Shown here: in pieces, positions 52,147 through 61,551 of the stretch
How the letters are laid out: each line of letters opens with the position of its first letter
Numbering within the stretch: position 1 is the stretch's first letter
DNA from: Comamonadaceae bacterium G21597-S1
GTDB taxonomy: Bacteria > Pseudomonadota > Gammaproteobacteria > Burkholderiales > Burkholderiaceae_C
Assembly (NCBI GenBank): GCA_027214345.1
Contig: JAPWHR010000009.1
Span: 1 to 64,000 of the forward strand
Length of the DNA stretch: 64,000 bases
Reading direction: 5' to 3'
Notes under the pieces: model-generated
The model's input: the letters and a program-made list of their open reading frames with translations, nothing else
The model's database searches: none
What the model was told of the DNA's origin: nothing
Program-made: the position numbers and the translations under genes

Positions 52147-52467
52147 TCAATGCAGGCCGCTCTTGTCGCCGATCGCCGTGAGCGCCTTCTCGAGCTCCAG
52201 CCCGATCTTCTGCAACACGCCCTTGACACCTTCACTGCGCGCCACGGTGTCGGCGGTTGCGGGTCTTGGCAGCTGGCCCAACGCTCTCAACTCCTGCGTG
52301 GCCTGGCCATGTTCCCGCTCGAGACGGGGAAGCGCGCTGGCTGCGTCCGCGGCCAGTTGCTGTTTCGCCTGCGCCTCCCGGGCCTTGGCCATCAGTTCGT
52401 CGATATGACGCAGGTGGGATTCGGATTCGAGGATGTGCTGGTTGGCCAGCCGGTCGAGTTCACTCAT
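52147..52467 (-). CDS. Coiled-coil hypothetical protein
   Basis: 106 residues from ATG 52467 with GGAGG ahead. Helical and charged (LANQHILESESHLRHIDELM, EREHGQATQELRALG). No signal peptide or recognised family. Upstream of and co-directional with the peroxidase gene. Confidence 0.65.
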   Translation of the reverse strand: MSELDRLANQHILESESHLRHIDELMAKAREAQAKQQLAADAASALPRLEREHGQATQELRALGQLPRPATADTVARSEGVKGVLQKIGLELEKALTAIGDKSGLH

Positions 52468-52622
52468 GAGGACCTCCAATGGCGATGGTTGCGATCGTGC
52501 GCGACGCGCGACAAGCCGCTGCCTGCTATTGGCCGATGCGTCTGCATCGACCCCGCTTCGCGACAAGCGCACGTCATACCTGCGACCATCGTAGCAGCCG
52601 CCGCCGCATCACGCACCCCCGC

Positions 52623-53957
52623 TTACCCGGACACCTCCTGCCAACGCAGGCTCATCCAGGCGCCCGCGAGTCCGGCCAGTCCCAGCAGCATCACGATGCC
52701 GGCGACCGACCAGCTGGCGGCCAGCGCTCCCAGGGCGCCCGTGGCTAGCAGCAATACGCCGATGACGGAATTGCTCACCGCCACGTAGGCCGTGCGCCGT
52801 TCGCCCTCGGCAAGATCGACCAGATAGGTCTTGCGGCCCAGGCGCACGCCCGCATGGGCGATGCCCAGCGCGAAAAAGGCCGTCGGATAAAACCATGTCG
52901 ACGCAAACCCCTGCGGGCTCCACCACGACCAGGCGGCCACGATCATCGACAGCACGGCCGCAAGCGCCGACGCGGTCGCGAACACCTTCCGGCTGGACCG
53001 GTCCGCCATGCGGCCCCATACCGGCGAGCTGACCAGGCCGGCCAGGCCCTCGATGGCGATGAAGACGCCCAGCAATGCGATGGCCTGGCCGAGCGCATCG
53101 CGGGCCAGCGACACGTAGAACGGTGCCGCCAGCGACGATCCCATGGCCAGTGCGCGCGCAACAACGAAGCGGCGGAAGGGCGCGTCGTCACGCAGCAGCG
53201 CGAGCTGGTGCGTGATCGTGTCCGAGCCGGAAACACCGCCCTCGGTGGCACCGCCGAACTCCCGGATGCCGGCGAACAGCCATGCCGCCAAGGCCCATGC
53301 GAATGCGCCGAGCCCAAGCAGCGCAGCCATCTGCGCCGACGTGCCCCCCTCGGGCAATGCGCCCAGGCCCAGGCCGACCAGCATCGCCAGTGCGCCCGCG
53401 ATGGCGGCGATCCAGCCCGACAACCGTCCGCGGCGGGTCTTGGGAATGGTCTTGCCCTGTACGTCCTTGTAGGCAATCGAGCAGCCCGCGCGCGCCAGGC
53501 TGAACACGACCAGCAGACCGAGCATGGCCCAACCGGCGCCGGCACCGCGCAATTGCAATGCCGCCCATCCCAGCAACGCGAGGCAGGCCGCCTGCACCAG
53601 GGCGCAACCGACCCAGACCCATTTACGCACCGCCAGGCCCCGCACGGCTGCGCCCAGGAAAAGCTGCGGCAGCATCGACCCCGATTCGCGGATCGGCACC
53701 AGCAACGACGCCATCCAGGCCGGAGCGCCGAGATGCATCAGCAACCATGGCAACGTGGTCTTGGCGCTGGCCACGCTGTCGGCGACCTGGCTGGCGGCAT
53801 TGGCCAGCAACATGCGCAGGAAGTTGCCCGGTACCTCGCGGCAGGCCCGTTCGGGGATCGCCTTGCAGACGCGGCCTTCGTCGTCCGCGGCCAGGCGTTC
53901 ATAGACAGACTCGACCCAGCTTCGCTGATCGGCCGTGTGCATGGCGGAAGTGTTCAT
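52623..53957 (-). CDS. MFS-type transporter
   Basis: 444 residues, about 12 hydrophobic segments (WAMLGLLVVFSLARAGCSIA; GWIAAIAGALAMLVGLGLGA; VIGVLLLATGALGALAASW) after a ~45-residue soluble head. Loop residues VWGRMADRSSRKV fit the conserved MFS loop between helices. Substrate cannot be told from sequence; no partner genes. Confidence 0.75.
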   Translation of the reverse strand: MNTSAMHTADQRSWVESVYERLAADDEGRVCKAIPERACREVPGNFLRMLLANAASQVADSVASAKTTLPWLLMHLGAPAWMASLLVPIRESGSMLPQLFLGAAVRGLAVRKWVWVGCALVQAACLALLGWAALQLRGAGAGWAMLGLLVVFSLARAGCSIAYKDVQGKTIPKTRRGRLSGWIAAIAGALAMLVGLGLGALPEGGTSAQMAALLGLGAFAWALAAWLFAGIREFGGATEGGVSGSDTITHQLALLRDDAPFRRFVVARALAMGSSLAAPFYVSLARDALGQAIALLGVFIAIEGLAGLVSSPVWGRMADRSSRKVFATASALAAVLSMIVAAWSWWSPQGFASTWFYPTAFFALGIAHAGVRLGRKTYLVDLAEGERRTAYVAVSNSVIGVLLLATGALGALAASWSVAGIVMLLGLAGLAGAWMSLRWQEVSG

Positions 53958-54103
53958 GGTGGTCGATCATGGCACGGCGCGCCGGCCGGGCGCACCGGCC
54001 GCGGTTGGTTACCATTGACCCCTGGCCGGATCGAGCCGGCCAGGCCGCACCTGCCAAACCGTGCGACGGGAGCGCAACCGCCTTCAACAGATCGATGATT
54101 CCC

Positions 54104-54757
54104 ATGACCTCTTCCCAAGACTGGCTTGCCTTCGTCATTGGCACCGCCATCTTTGCCTGTTATGAAATCTGGGTGTTGTGGGTGGGGTGGCGCCACCCGG
54201 ACCGCATCGCGCGTTCGGCCCATGCTTTCATGCGGGCGAGCTGGGTCGACGCGCTGGCGCGCCAGCCGGGCTTCGAGATCGTTGCGGTCCAGGCCTTGCG
54301 CAACTCCCTGATGTCGGCCACCATCTCCGCTTCGACGTCGGCGCTGGCCTTGATGGGCACGGTCAGCCTGGCCAGCAACAACATCGAGTCCGCCAGCTTC
54401 GCCGGCACGCCGCCGCTGCGCATCGTGCTGGAAGTGCTGCTGATGGCCACCTTGTTCGCGTCCTTCGTCTGTTCGGCCATGTCGATGCGGTATTTCAGCC
54501 ACGCTGGATTCGTCATGTCGATGCCGATGGCAGCGCCAGAACGCGCCTCGCTCAACCCGATGGCCAAGGAATATGTCAAGCGTGCGGGGCTGTTGTACAG
54601 CTGGGCGCTGCGGTTTTTCCTCATCATCGCGCCCCTGGTGGTGGGTATCGTGCGGCCGTGGGCCATGCCGTTCATGACGGTGGCGCTGGTCGTCGCGTTG
54701 TGGTTCTTCGACCGGCCGGCGCGGCTGGCCGACACGATCCAGGCTTCGTCGCCCTGA
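54104..54757 (+). CDS. DUF599-family membrane protein
   Basis: 217 residues; ATG 54095 is an alternative start. Membrane segments WLAFVIGTAIFACYEIWVLW, SATISASTSALALMGTVSL, IVLEVLLMATLFASFVCSAM, and two near the C-terminus. The RNSLMSATISASTSALAL region is a DUF599 hallmark as I recall. Function unknown. Confidence 0.68.
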   Translation: MTSSQDWLAFVIGTAIFACYEIWVLWVGWRHPDRIARSAHAFMRASWVDALARQPGFEIVAVQALRNSLMSATISASTSALALMGTVSLASNNIESASFAGTPPLRIVLEVLLMATLFASFVCSAMSMRYFSHAGFVMSMPMAAPERASLNPMAKEYVKRAGLLYSWALRFFLIIAPLVVGIVRPWAMPFMTVALVVALWFFDRPARLADTIQASSP

Positions 54758-54814
54758 AGCGGCGACAGATTCCGAGCACCACGCTGGCCGGCTGGTTGAA
54801 TCAACGGGAAATCC

Positions 54815-55774
54815 ATGGGTGACCATTTACCGGACCGGCTTCGGCGCATCCGTGCACATGACCTGAACATGTTGACCGGCCTGTACGTTCTGCTCGAACG
54901 TGCCGGTGTGACCGAGGCTGCGGTGGAACTGGGCTTGACCCAGTCAGCGATGAGCAAGATGCTCGAACGCCTGCGGGCGGAGTTCGGCGACCGCCTGCTC
55001 GTGCGAACCGGAAATCGCATGGTGCTCACGGCCTTCGCGCGCGAACTCCTGCCCGAACTCGAACGCGTGTTGCAGGGCCTGGGCCGCGTTTATGACCCGG
55101 CAGGCGCGTTTGACCCGACGCGAGTGGAGCGCACCGTGTCGATCGGAATGAATGAGTTTCTGCAGTATCTGCTCGGCCCCGCCATCATCCGGATCCTGCG
55201 CGAGAAGGCGCCGATGGTCAACCTGCGCCTGCGGCCCATCCATTCAGCACAGGCGCAGTCGGAAACGGTACGTGGCCAGATCGACCTGCTGATCGGTGCC
55301 GCTGGCGTGGAATTCAACCTGCGCTCGGAGATCTTGTACCGTGACTCGCTGGCCTGCATCGCCAGCACCGGCTCTCCCATTGCCCGCGAACCGTTGACCT
55401 ACGCGGCCTTTGTCCAGTTGCAGCAGGTGTACGTGTCGCCGTCGGGCTTCGACTTCTTTCCGGCCATCATCCATCAGTTCATGGGCGACGTGGGTCGCAG
55501 GCTGCGGGCCAACGACGTTACCTTGTCCAGCTACTTCGCGGCCGCGCGGGCCATTGTCGGAACCGACATGGTGGCATTGCTGCCGGGACGCCTGGTGACA
55601 CTGCTAGTTGACCCGAACGTGCGGGTCGTGCCGTTGGCTTTCGATACGCCGGACTACAACGTTGCGTTGTGGTGGCACACGTCGATCCATGAAGACCCGT
55701 TCTTCGTCTGGTTCCGCAAGGAGCTTCACGCACTGGTCGATACGCTGGTCGATCCACCGTTCCACGCAGCTTGA
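54815..55774 (+). CDS. LysR-type transcriptional regulator
   Basis: 319 residues. N-terminal winged HTH (HDLNMLTGLYVLLERAGVTE, LGLTQSAMSKMLERLRAEFG) then a periplasmic-binding-like effector domain. The NodD/Nah-type subgroup is suggested by MSKMLERLRAEFGDRLLVR. It lies 198 bp upstream of and co-directional with the CoA catabolic genes and probably controls them in response to their substrate. Confidence 0.88.
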   Translation: MGDHLPDRLRRIRAHDLNMLTGLYVLLERAGVTEAAVELGLTQSAMSKMLERLRAEFGDRLLVRTGNRMVLTAFARELLPELERVLQGLGRVYDPAGAFDPTRVERTVSIGMNEFLQYLLGPAIIRILREKAPMVNLRLRPIHSAQAQSETVRGQIDLLIGAAGVEFNLRSEILYRDSLACIASTGSPIAREPLTYAAFVQLQQVYVSPSGFDFFPAIIHQFMGDVGRRLRANDVTLSSYFAAARAIVGTDMVALLPGRLVTLLVDPNVRVVPLAFDTPDYNVALWWHTSIHEDPFFVWFRKELHALVDTLVDPPFHAA

Positions 55775-55971
55775 TCACCTGGTCACGGCGACTGGGTTAT
55801 GAATTCCAGGCATGTGTGATATCGCCGTCGGGCGATTTCCACGACACGTCTCGAATCCTAGAATTTTTCCAACATTCAAGGAGACAGACGCGTGATGTTC
55901 TACATCTGCTTGGTTCAGTCCGGGTGCCGCTACCGTGTGGTCGGCAAGGCTCGTTCTATGGGAGCACGGTC

Positions 55972-57192
55972 GTGAGCGGCCCGCTGGACGGCATCCGCGT
56001 GCTGGACATGACCTCGGTCTTGATGGGGCCGTACGCGACCCAGGTCCTGGGCGACCTGGGTGCCGACGTCATCAAGGTGGAGTCGCCGAGTGGCGATGTG
56101 GTTCGTGGCATCGGACCGATGCGGCATCCGCGCATGGGTGGTGGATTCCTGCACGTCAACCGCAACAAGCGCAGCGTGGCGCTGGACCTCAAGAAGCCCG
56201 AGGCCCTCGAGGTGCTGTTCCGGCTTGCGGCCGACAGCGACGTGCTGATCTTCAATGTGCGGCCACAGGCCATGGCCCGGCTCGGCCTGACCTACGAGGC
56301 CTTGTCCAAGGTCAATCCCCGGCTCGTGTTCACGGCCCTGGTGGGTTACGGCGAGGGCGGTCCTTACGCGGGCATGCCGGCCTACGATGACCTGATCCAG
56401 GGCCTGATCGGCCTGCCGTCGCTGATCGCGCAGATCGGCGACGGAACGCCACGATACGTGCCGCTGGCATTCGTCGACCGCGCCGTTGGCGTGTCCGCGG
56501 CCAATGCGGTGACGGCCGCTCTGTACCGGCGCGAGAAAAGCGGCGTCGGGCAGTCGATCGAGATCCCGATGTTCGAGACCATGGTGCCTTTCGTGCTGGG
56601 TGAACACATGGGAGGCGCCACCTTCGTTCCGAGTGAAGGCGCCATGGGGTATTCGCGCCAGCTGGCGCCGGAGCGCACACCGTTTGCAACCTCGGACGGA
56701 CATGTGTGTGTCGTCATTTACAACGACAAGCAGTGGCGCAGCTTCTTCGCACTGATGGACCGGCTGGAGGAGTTCGAGTCCGACCCCCGGTTTGCCGACA
56801 TCGGCAGCCGCACCCGCCACATCGGAGCCTTGTACGCACTCGTGGCCGACGTGATGTGTACGCGATCGACCGCCGACTGGCTGGCCCTGCTGCCCCGGAA
56901 CGACATTCCCGCCGTGCGTCTGCACACGCTGGAGTCGCTGATGCAAGACCCCCATCTCAAGGCGGTGGACTACTTCAAGCAGGTCGAACATGCCAGCGAG
57001 GGCTCGGTCGTGTCGATGGCCATTCCGGGCCGCTGGTCGGAATCCCGGCCGGAGATCCGGCGCGGCGCGCCGCGCCTGGGTGAGCATACGGCACAAGTGC
57101 TGGCCGAGGCCGGATATGCGGAAGATCAGCTGACACGGCTGCAATCGACCGGCGCCATCGTGATGGCCCCCCAACTGGAAGGACAAACATGA
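55972..57192 (+). CDS. Family III CoA-transferase (CaiB/BaiF)
   Basis: 406 residues from GTG 55972 (GGAG upstream). LDGIRVLDMTSVLMGPYATQ then LGDLGADVIKVESPSGD is the family III opening, including the conserved Asp region; NRNKRSVALDLKKPEA and YGEGGPYAGMPAYDDLIQG follow. It moves CoA between acids and acyl-CoAs and likely activates the pathway substrate. Coupled to the hydratase (ATGA). Substrate unknown. Confidence 0.88.
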   Translation: MSGPLDGIRVLDMTSVLMGPYATQVLGDLGADVIKVESPSGDVVRGIGPMRHPRMGGGFLHVNRNKRSVALDLKKPEALEVLFRLAADSDVLIFNVRPQAMARLGLTYEALSKVNPRLVFTALVGYGEGGPYAGMPAYDDLIQGLIGLPSLIAQIGDGTPRYVPLAFVDRAVGVSAANAVTAALYRREKSGVGQSIEIPMFETMVPFVLGEHMGGATFVPSEGAMGYSRQLAPERTPFATSDGHVCVVIYNDKQWRSFFALMDRLEEFESDPRFADIGSRTRHIGALYALVADVMCTRSTADWLALLPRNDIPAVRLHTLESLMQDPHLKAVDYFKQVEHASEGSVVSMAIPGRWSESRPEIRRGAPRLGEHTAQVLAEAGYAEDQLTRLQSTGAIVMAPQLEGQT

Positions 57193-57986
57193 GCACATTC
57201 CTGCGCTACGAGCAGGACGGAGCGGTCGTCACGCTGACACTGAATCGCCCCGATATCCGCAACGCCCTGATCGGACTGGAGGACGGCGACGAAATTGTCG
57301 AAGCCTGCCAGCGCATCACCCGCGACATGTCGGTGCGCGCCGTCATCCTGACTGGCGCCGGCACGGTGTTCTCGGCGGGTGGCGACATCAAGCGCATGGG
57401 CGAGGTGATGGCTGCCGGCGAGGAGGGCCCTGCCGGAACCCGCCATGTCTACCGCACCGGCATCCAGCGCATTCCGCTGGCCTTGTACAACCTCGAGGTT
57501 CCGACGATTGCCGCCGTCAACGGTGCTGCCATCGGTGCAGGTTGCGACCTCGCCTGCATGTGTGACATCCGGATTGCGTCCGAGCAGGCCCGTTTCGCGG
57601 AGAGTTTCATCAAGCTCAGCCTGGTGCCGGGTGATGGCGGCGCCTGGTTGTTGCCGCGCGCCGTCGGCATGTCCAAGGCCTGCGAAATGGCTTTCACCGG
57701 TGACGCCATTGACGCGGCCGAGGCCTTGCGTTGCGGACTGGTCTCGCAAGTGGTTGCGCCTGCGATGCTGATGACCGAAGCGCGCGCGCTCGCCGACCGT
57801 ATTGCCGCCAATCCTGGCCAGGCCTTGCGCATGACCAAGCGGCTGATGCGCGAGGGGCAGCATACCCGGCTCGATACCTTGCTCGAGATGTCGGCCGGCT
57901 TCCAGGCACTGGCCCATACCGCACCCGATCACCATGAAGCCGTGGATGCCTTTCTGTCCAAACGCAAACCTGTCTTTTCCAAGTGA
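57189..57986 (+). CDS. Enoyl-CoA hydratase/isomerase
   Basis: 265 residues, crotonase fold: LNRPDIRNALIG, oxyanion loop FSAGGDIKRMG and NGAAIGAGCDLACMCDIRIA. The residue following the GAGCDLA helix and the Glu in RFAESFIKLSLVPGDGG are the expected catalytic positions. Hydrates a 2-enoyl-CoA or a related substrate for the fused dehydrogenase next door. Confidence 0.88.
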   Translation: MSTFLRYEQDGAVVTLTLNRPDIRNALIGLEDGDEIVEACQRITRDMSVRAVILTGAGTVFSAGGDIKRMGEVMAAGEEGPAGTRHVYRTGIQRIPLALYNLEVPTIAAVNGAAIGAGCDLACMCDIRIASEQARFAESFIKLSLVPGDGGAWLLPRAVGMSKACEMAFTGDAIDAAEALRCGLVSQVVAPAMLMTEARALADRIAANPGQALRMTKRLMREGQHTRLDTLLEMSAGFQALAHTAPDHHEAVDAFLSKRKPVFSK

Positions 57987-60900
57987 CCCTGCACCAGAAC
58001 CCCACGCCAGCCATGGACCGAATCACCTCCGCCGCCGCCAGCGGCGCCCACGCCGTGCCGGCCCCGCGCTCCGTCTATACCCATACGCAGTTGCAGCGCT
58101 TGCTGCGACCGCGCAGTTTCGCGCTGGTGGGGGCGTCGCCCAATCCATCGTCGTTCGGCGCCAAGACGCTGGCGAACCTGGTTCATTTCGACGGCCCGGT
58201 GTATCTGGTCAACGAGCGCTACAACAACATCGATGGCCGCATCTGTTACCCGGCGCTGGCCGATCTGCCGCAGGTGCCCGATTGCGTGGTCATCATGGTG
58301 CGCCGCGAACTCGTCGAGGCCGTGGTCCGGCAATGTGCCGACCTGGGCGTGGGTGGTGTCGTGATCTACGCCTCGGGTTTCAGTGAAACCGGCCTGCCCG
58401 AACGTATCGCCTTGCAGCAACGGCTGACGGCGCTGGCCCGCTCCAGCGGTTTGCGCATCGTCGGGCCGAACTGCATCGGCCTGATGAATTTCTCGCAGCG
58501 TTTCGGCGTCACCTTCACGTCGGACGTGCAGTTTCCGCAGCGGGCCACGGGGGGCATCGGCATCGTCAGCCAGTCAGGCGCACTGGGCCTGTCGCTGTAC
58601 CAGTCCGTCCAGTCGGGCTCGCGTTTCAGCCACGTGCTCACGGGTGGCAACTCCTGCGACGTGGACATAGCCGATTTCGTCGAGTTCCTCGCCCATGACC
58701 CGGACACGCGCGCCATCGCCTGCGTGATCGAAGGCATGGCCGATCCGCGCCGATTGATTGCCGCCGCGCACACGGCCTGGGAAATGAACAAGCCCCTGGT
58801 GGTCTACAAGATGGCCACCGGCACCCAGGGCGCAGCGGCCGCCTTGACGCATACCGGTTCGCTGGCCGGTTCTCAGGCCGGATACGAGGCCGCATTCGAA
58901 CTGGCCGGTGCCATCATGGTGCGCGACTTCGAATCCCTGGTGGAGACGGCAGCCTTCTTTGCCAAGGCGCCGCCGCTGCTGGCGCCAGGTGTGGCGGTCA
59001 TCAGCACATCGGGTGGAGCGTCCATCATGGCCGCCGACAAGGCCGAGCGCTATGGCATAGCCCTGCCGCAACCCATCGACGCCGTGCGCGAGGTGCTCGA
59101 GGCCCATGTGCCGGAGTTCGGTTCGCCGCGCAACCCCTGCGATGTCACGGCCCAGGTCGTATCCAATCCCGCGTCGCTTTATGCCTGCGGCGATGCGTTG
59201 GCCTCGGACCCCACGTTCGGAGCCATGGTCATTCCGCTGGTGTATGCCTACGACCTGACCGGCCCGCGGGTCAAGGTTTTCAGCGAGCTGGCGCGCAAGC
59301 ACGGCAAGGCCGCCTGTTATGTGTGGTTGACGCAATGGCTGGACGGCACCGGTGCACGCGAGGCCGAGGAAGACTCGCGCCTGGCCTTGTTCCGTTCCAT
59401 GGACCGGTGTTTCGCGACCCTGGCCGCCTGGCAGCAGCGCGAGAAGCGCCGTGCCCTCGGGCCCCGGCTCGCACCGCGCGAGAGCGCGCTGGAGGCGGCG
59501 TGGCAGGCCTCGTCCCTGCTGCAGCAGTCTCGGGACTTCAAGGTCACGGAGCGCGAAGCCAAACGTGTCCTGGCGCTCTACGGTGTTCCCGTCACGTCGG
59601 AAGAACTGGCGGTGACGGCCGACGACGCGGTCGCGGCTGCCGGTCGTATCGGTTACCCGGTGGTGCTCAAGGTCGAGTCCGCGGACCTTCCCCACAAGTC
59701 GGATGTCGGCGGTGTCAAGCTGGCACTGGCCGATGCGCAAGCCGTGCGCGAAGCCCATGCGCAGATCATGGCCAGCATGGAGGCGTTGCAACCCCGGCCC
59801 CGCGTCAACGGGGTTCTGGTGCAGCCCATGGTGGCCTCCGGGGTGGAGATCGTCGTGGGCGGTCGGATCGATCCCCAGTTCGGCCCCCTGATCACGGTTG
59901 GCCTGGGCGGCGTGATGGTCGAGCTGCTGCGCGACACGGCCACACGTGTCGCGCCGGTCAATCGTCGCGAGGCCTCGGAGATGTTGCAAGGCCTCAAGGG
60001 CGCACGGGTGCTCGATGGCTTCCGCGGCCAGGCCGCGGTCGACAAGGATCGCTTGTGCGAAGTCGTCGTGCGTCTGTCGGAGTTCCTGGCCGACCAGGCG
60101 CGGACGCTGGTCGAGTTCGACGTCAATCCGCTGGTGTGTCGTGCCGACGGCGTGATCGCTGTCGACGCCTTGCTGGTGCGTACGCCGGAACCACAGGCGC
60201 CGGTGCGCCCGCCGTACGACTATCTCGAGCAGGCCGAGGTACAGGCCAATGCCGCGGGGGCGGGCGTGGCGCGCCACGTCGGCTGCGTGGCCGTGATCGG
60301 CGCTGGCACGATGGGGGGGGGCATTGCGATGAGTTTTGCAAATGCCGGCCTGCCCGTGCTGCTGGTCGACAGTGACGCCGCCGCTCTGGCCCGTGGCCTG
60401 GAACGCATCCGGAACAACTACCGTATTTCCGCCAGCAAGGGCAAGCTGACCGAGGCCGAACTGGAACAGCGGTTCGGACGTATTCGCGGCGTGGTCGGCT
60501 TCGACGAACTGGGCGATGTCGACCTGGTCGTGGAGGCCGTGTTCGAGGACATGGCGGTCAAGCAGGACGTGTTCCGCAAGCTCGACGCGGTGTGTCGCCC
60601 CGATGCCATCCTGTCGACCAATACCTCGCGACTGGACATCAACGTGCTGGCCACTTCGGTGTCACATCCCGAGCGTGTCGTCGGCCTGCATTTCTTCAGC
60701 CCGGCCAACGTCATGCGCCTGATCGAGGTGGTGCGCGGCGACGACACGGCCGCCGACGTGATTGCCACCGCGATGGACATCAGCCATCGCATGCGCAAGT
60801 CGCCGGTGCTGGTCGGTGTCTGTGACGGCTTTGTCGGCAACCGCATGCTCACGCCGTATCTGCGCGAGGTCGGTTTCCTGCTCGAGGAAGGCGCCAGCCC

Positions 60901-61489
60901 GCAACAGATCGATCGCGCCTTGCGCGACTTCGGCATGGCCATGGGGCCGCTGACCGTATCCGACATGGCCGGCCTGGACATTCCCTGGGCAGCGCGCAAG
61001 CGCAATGCAGCCCACCGTGATCCCGGCGTGCGTTACTCCCGGATTGCCGACAGCCTGTGCGAAGCAGGCCGCTTCGGCCTCAAGACCGGTGCCGGTTATT
61101 ACCGCTATGAGCCCGGCAGCCGTACGCCCTTGCCCGACCCGGCCGTGGAAGCATTGATCGAAGCATGCGCACGCGAATCCGGCATCACGCGTGCACCGGT
61201 CACCGATGCACTGGTGGTCGAGCGCACGATGTTCGCGTTGATCAACGAAGCGGCCCGCATCGTGGACGAAGGCGTTGTCGAGCGGGCATCCGACGTGGAC
61301 GTGGTCTACGTGCGTGGCTACGGTTTCCCGGCGGCGCTGGGCGGGCCCCTGCGGTATGCCGACAGCCTGGGGCTGGACCATGTGCTGCAGCGCATAGGGG
61401 CATTCGAAACCATCCATGGGGTGACCTGGACCCCGGCGCCATTGCTCGTGCAATTGGCCCGGGCTGGTGGCCGATTCACGGAGCCCTGA
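57983..61489 (+). CDS. Fusion: ADP-forming acyl-CoA synthetase and 3-hydroxyacyl-CoA dehydrogenase
   Basis: 1168 residues in one frame from GTG 57983 (GTGA overlap; ATG 58013 is an alternative). Residues about 40-500: CoA-binding and ligase domains (SFALVGASPNPSSFGAK; phospho-His near 290 in THTGSLAGS). About 515-740: ATP-grasp domain (VLKVESADLPHKSDVGGVKL; GGRIDPQFGPLITVGLGGVM). About 765-1165: 3-hydroxyacyl-CoA dehydrogenase (VIGAGTMGGGIAMSFA; catalytic His near 903 in LHFFSPANVMRLIE; GFVGNRMLTPY). The two halves are normally separate enzymes. The fusion would activate an acid and oxidise the later beta-hydroxy intermediate. Confidence 0.9.
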   Translation: MTLHQNPTPAMDRITSAAASGAHAVPAPRSVYTHTQLQRLLRPRSFALVGASPNPSSFGAKTLANLVHFDGPVYLVNERYNNIDGRICYPALADLPQVPDCVVIMVRRELVEAVVRQCADLGVGGVVIYASGFSETGLPERIALQQRLTALARSSGLRIVGPNCIGLMNFSQRFGVTFTSDVQFPQRATGGIGIVSQSGALGLSLYQSVQSGSRFSHVLTGGNSCDVDIADFVEFLAHDPDTRAIACVIEGMADPRRLIAAAHTAWEMNKPLVVYKMATGTQGAAAALTHTGSLAGSQAGYEAAFELAGAIMVRDFESLVETAAFFAKAPPLLAPGVAVISTSGGASIMAADKAERYGIALPQPIDAVREVLEAHVPEFGSPRNPCDVTAQVVSNPASLYACGDALASDPTFGAMVIPLVYAYDLTGPRVKVFSELARKHGKAACYVWLTQWLDGTGAREAEEDSRLALFRSMDRCFATLAAWQQREKRRALGPRLAPRESALEAAWQASSLLQQSRDFKVTEREAKRVLALYGVPVTSEELAVTADDAVAAAGRIGYPVVLKVESADLPHKSDVGGVKLALADAQAVREAHAQIMASMEALQPRPRVNGVLVQPMVASGVEIVVGGRIDPQFGPLITVGLGGVMVELLRDTATRVAPVNRREASEMLQGLKGARVLDGFRGQAAVDKDRLCEVVVRLSEFLADQARTLVEFDVNPLVCRADGVIAVDALLVRTPEPQAPVRPPYDYLEQAEVQANAAGAGVARHVGCVAVIGAGTMGGGIAMSFANAGLPVLLVDSDAAALARGLERIRNNYRISASKGKLTEAELEQRFGRIRGVVGFDELGDVDLVVEAVFEDMAVKQDVFRKLDAVCRPDAILSTNTSRLDINVLATSVSHPERVVGLHFFSPANVMRLIEVVRGDDTAADVIATAMDISHRMRKSPVLVGVCDGFVGNRMLTPYLREVGFLLEEGASPQQIDRALRDFGMAMGPLTVSDMAGLDIPWAARKRNAAHRDPGVRYSRIADSLCEAGRFGLKTGAGYYRYEPGSRTPLPDPAVEALIEACARESGITRAPVTDALVVERTMFALINEAARIVDEGVVERASDVDVVYVRGYGFPAALGGPLRYADSLGLDHVLQRIGAFETIHGVTWTPAPLLVQLARAGGRFTEP

Positions 61490-61551
61490 GGCGCCGTACC
61501 GATCGAGTTTGTGTGAGCGTTCGTTGATTCTTATCAGAAGGAGACCTTGAA

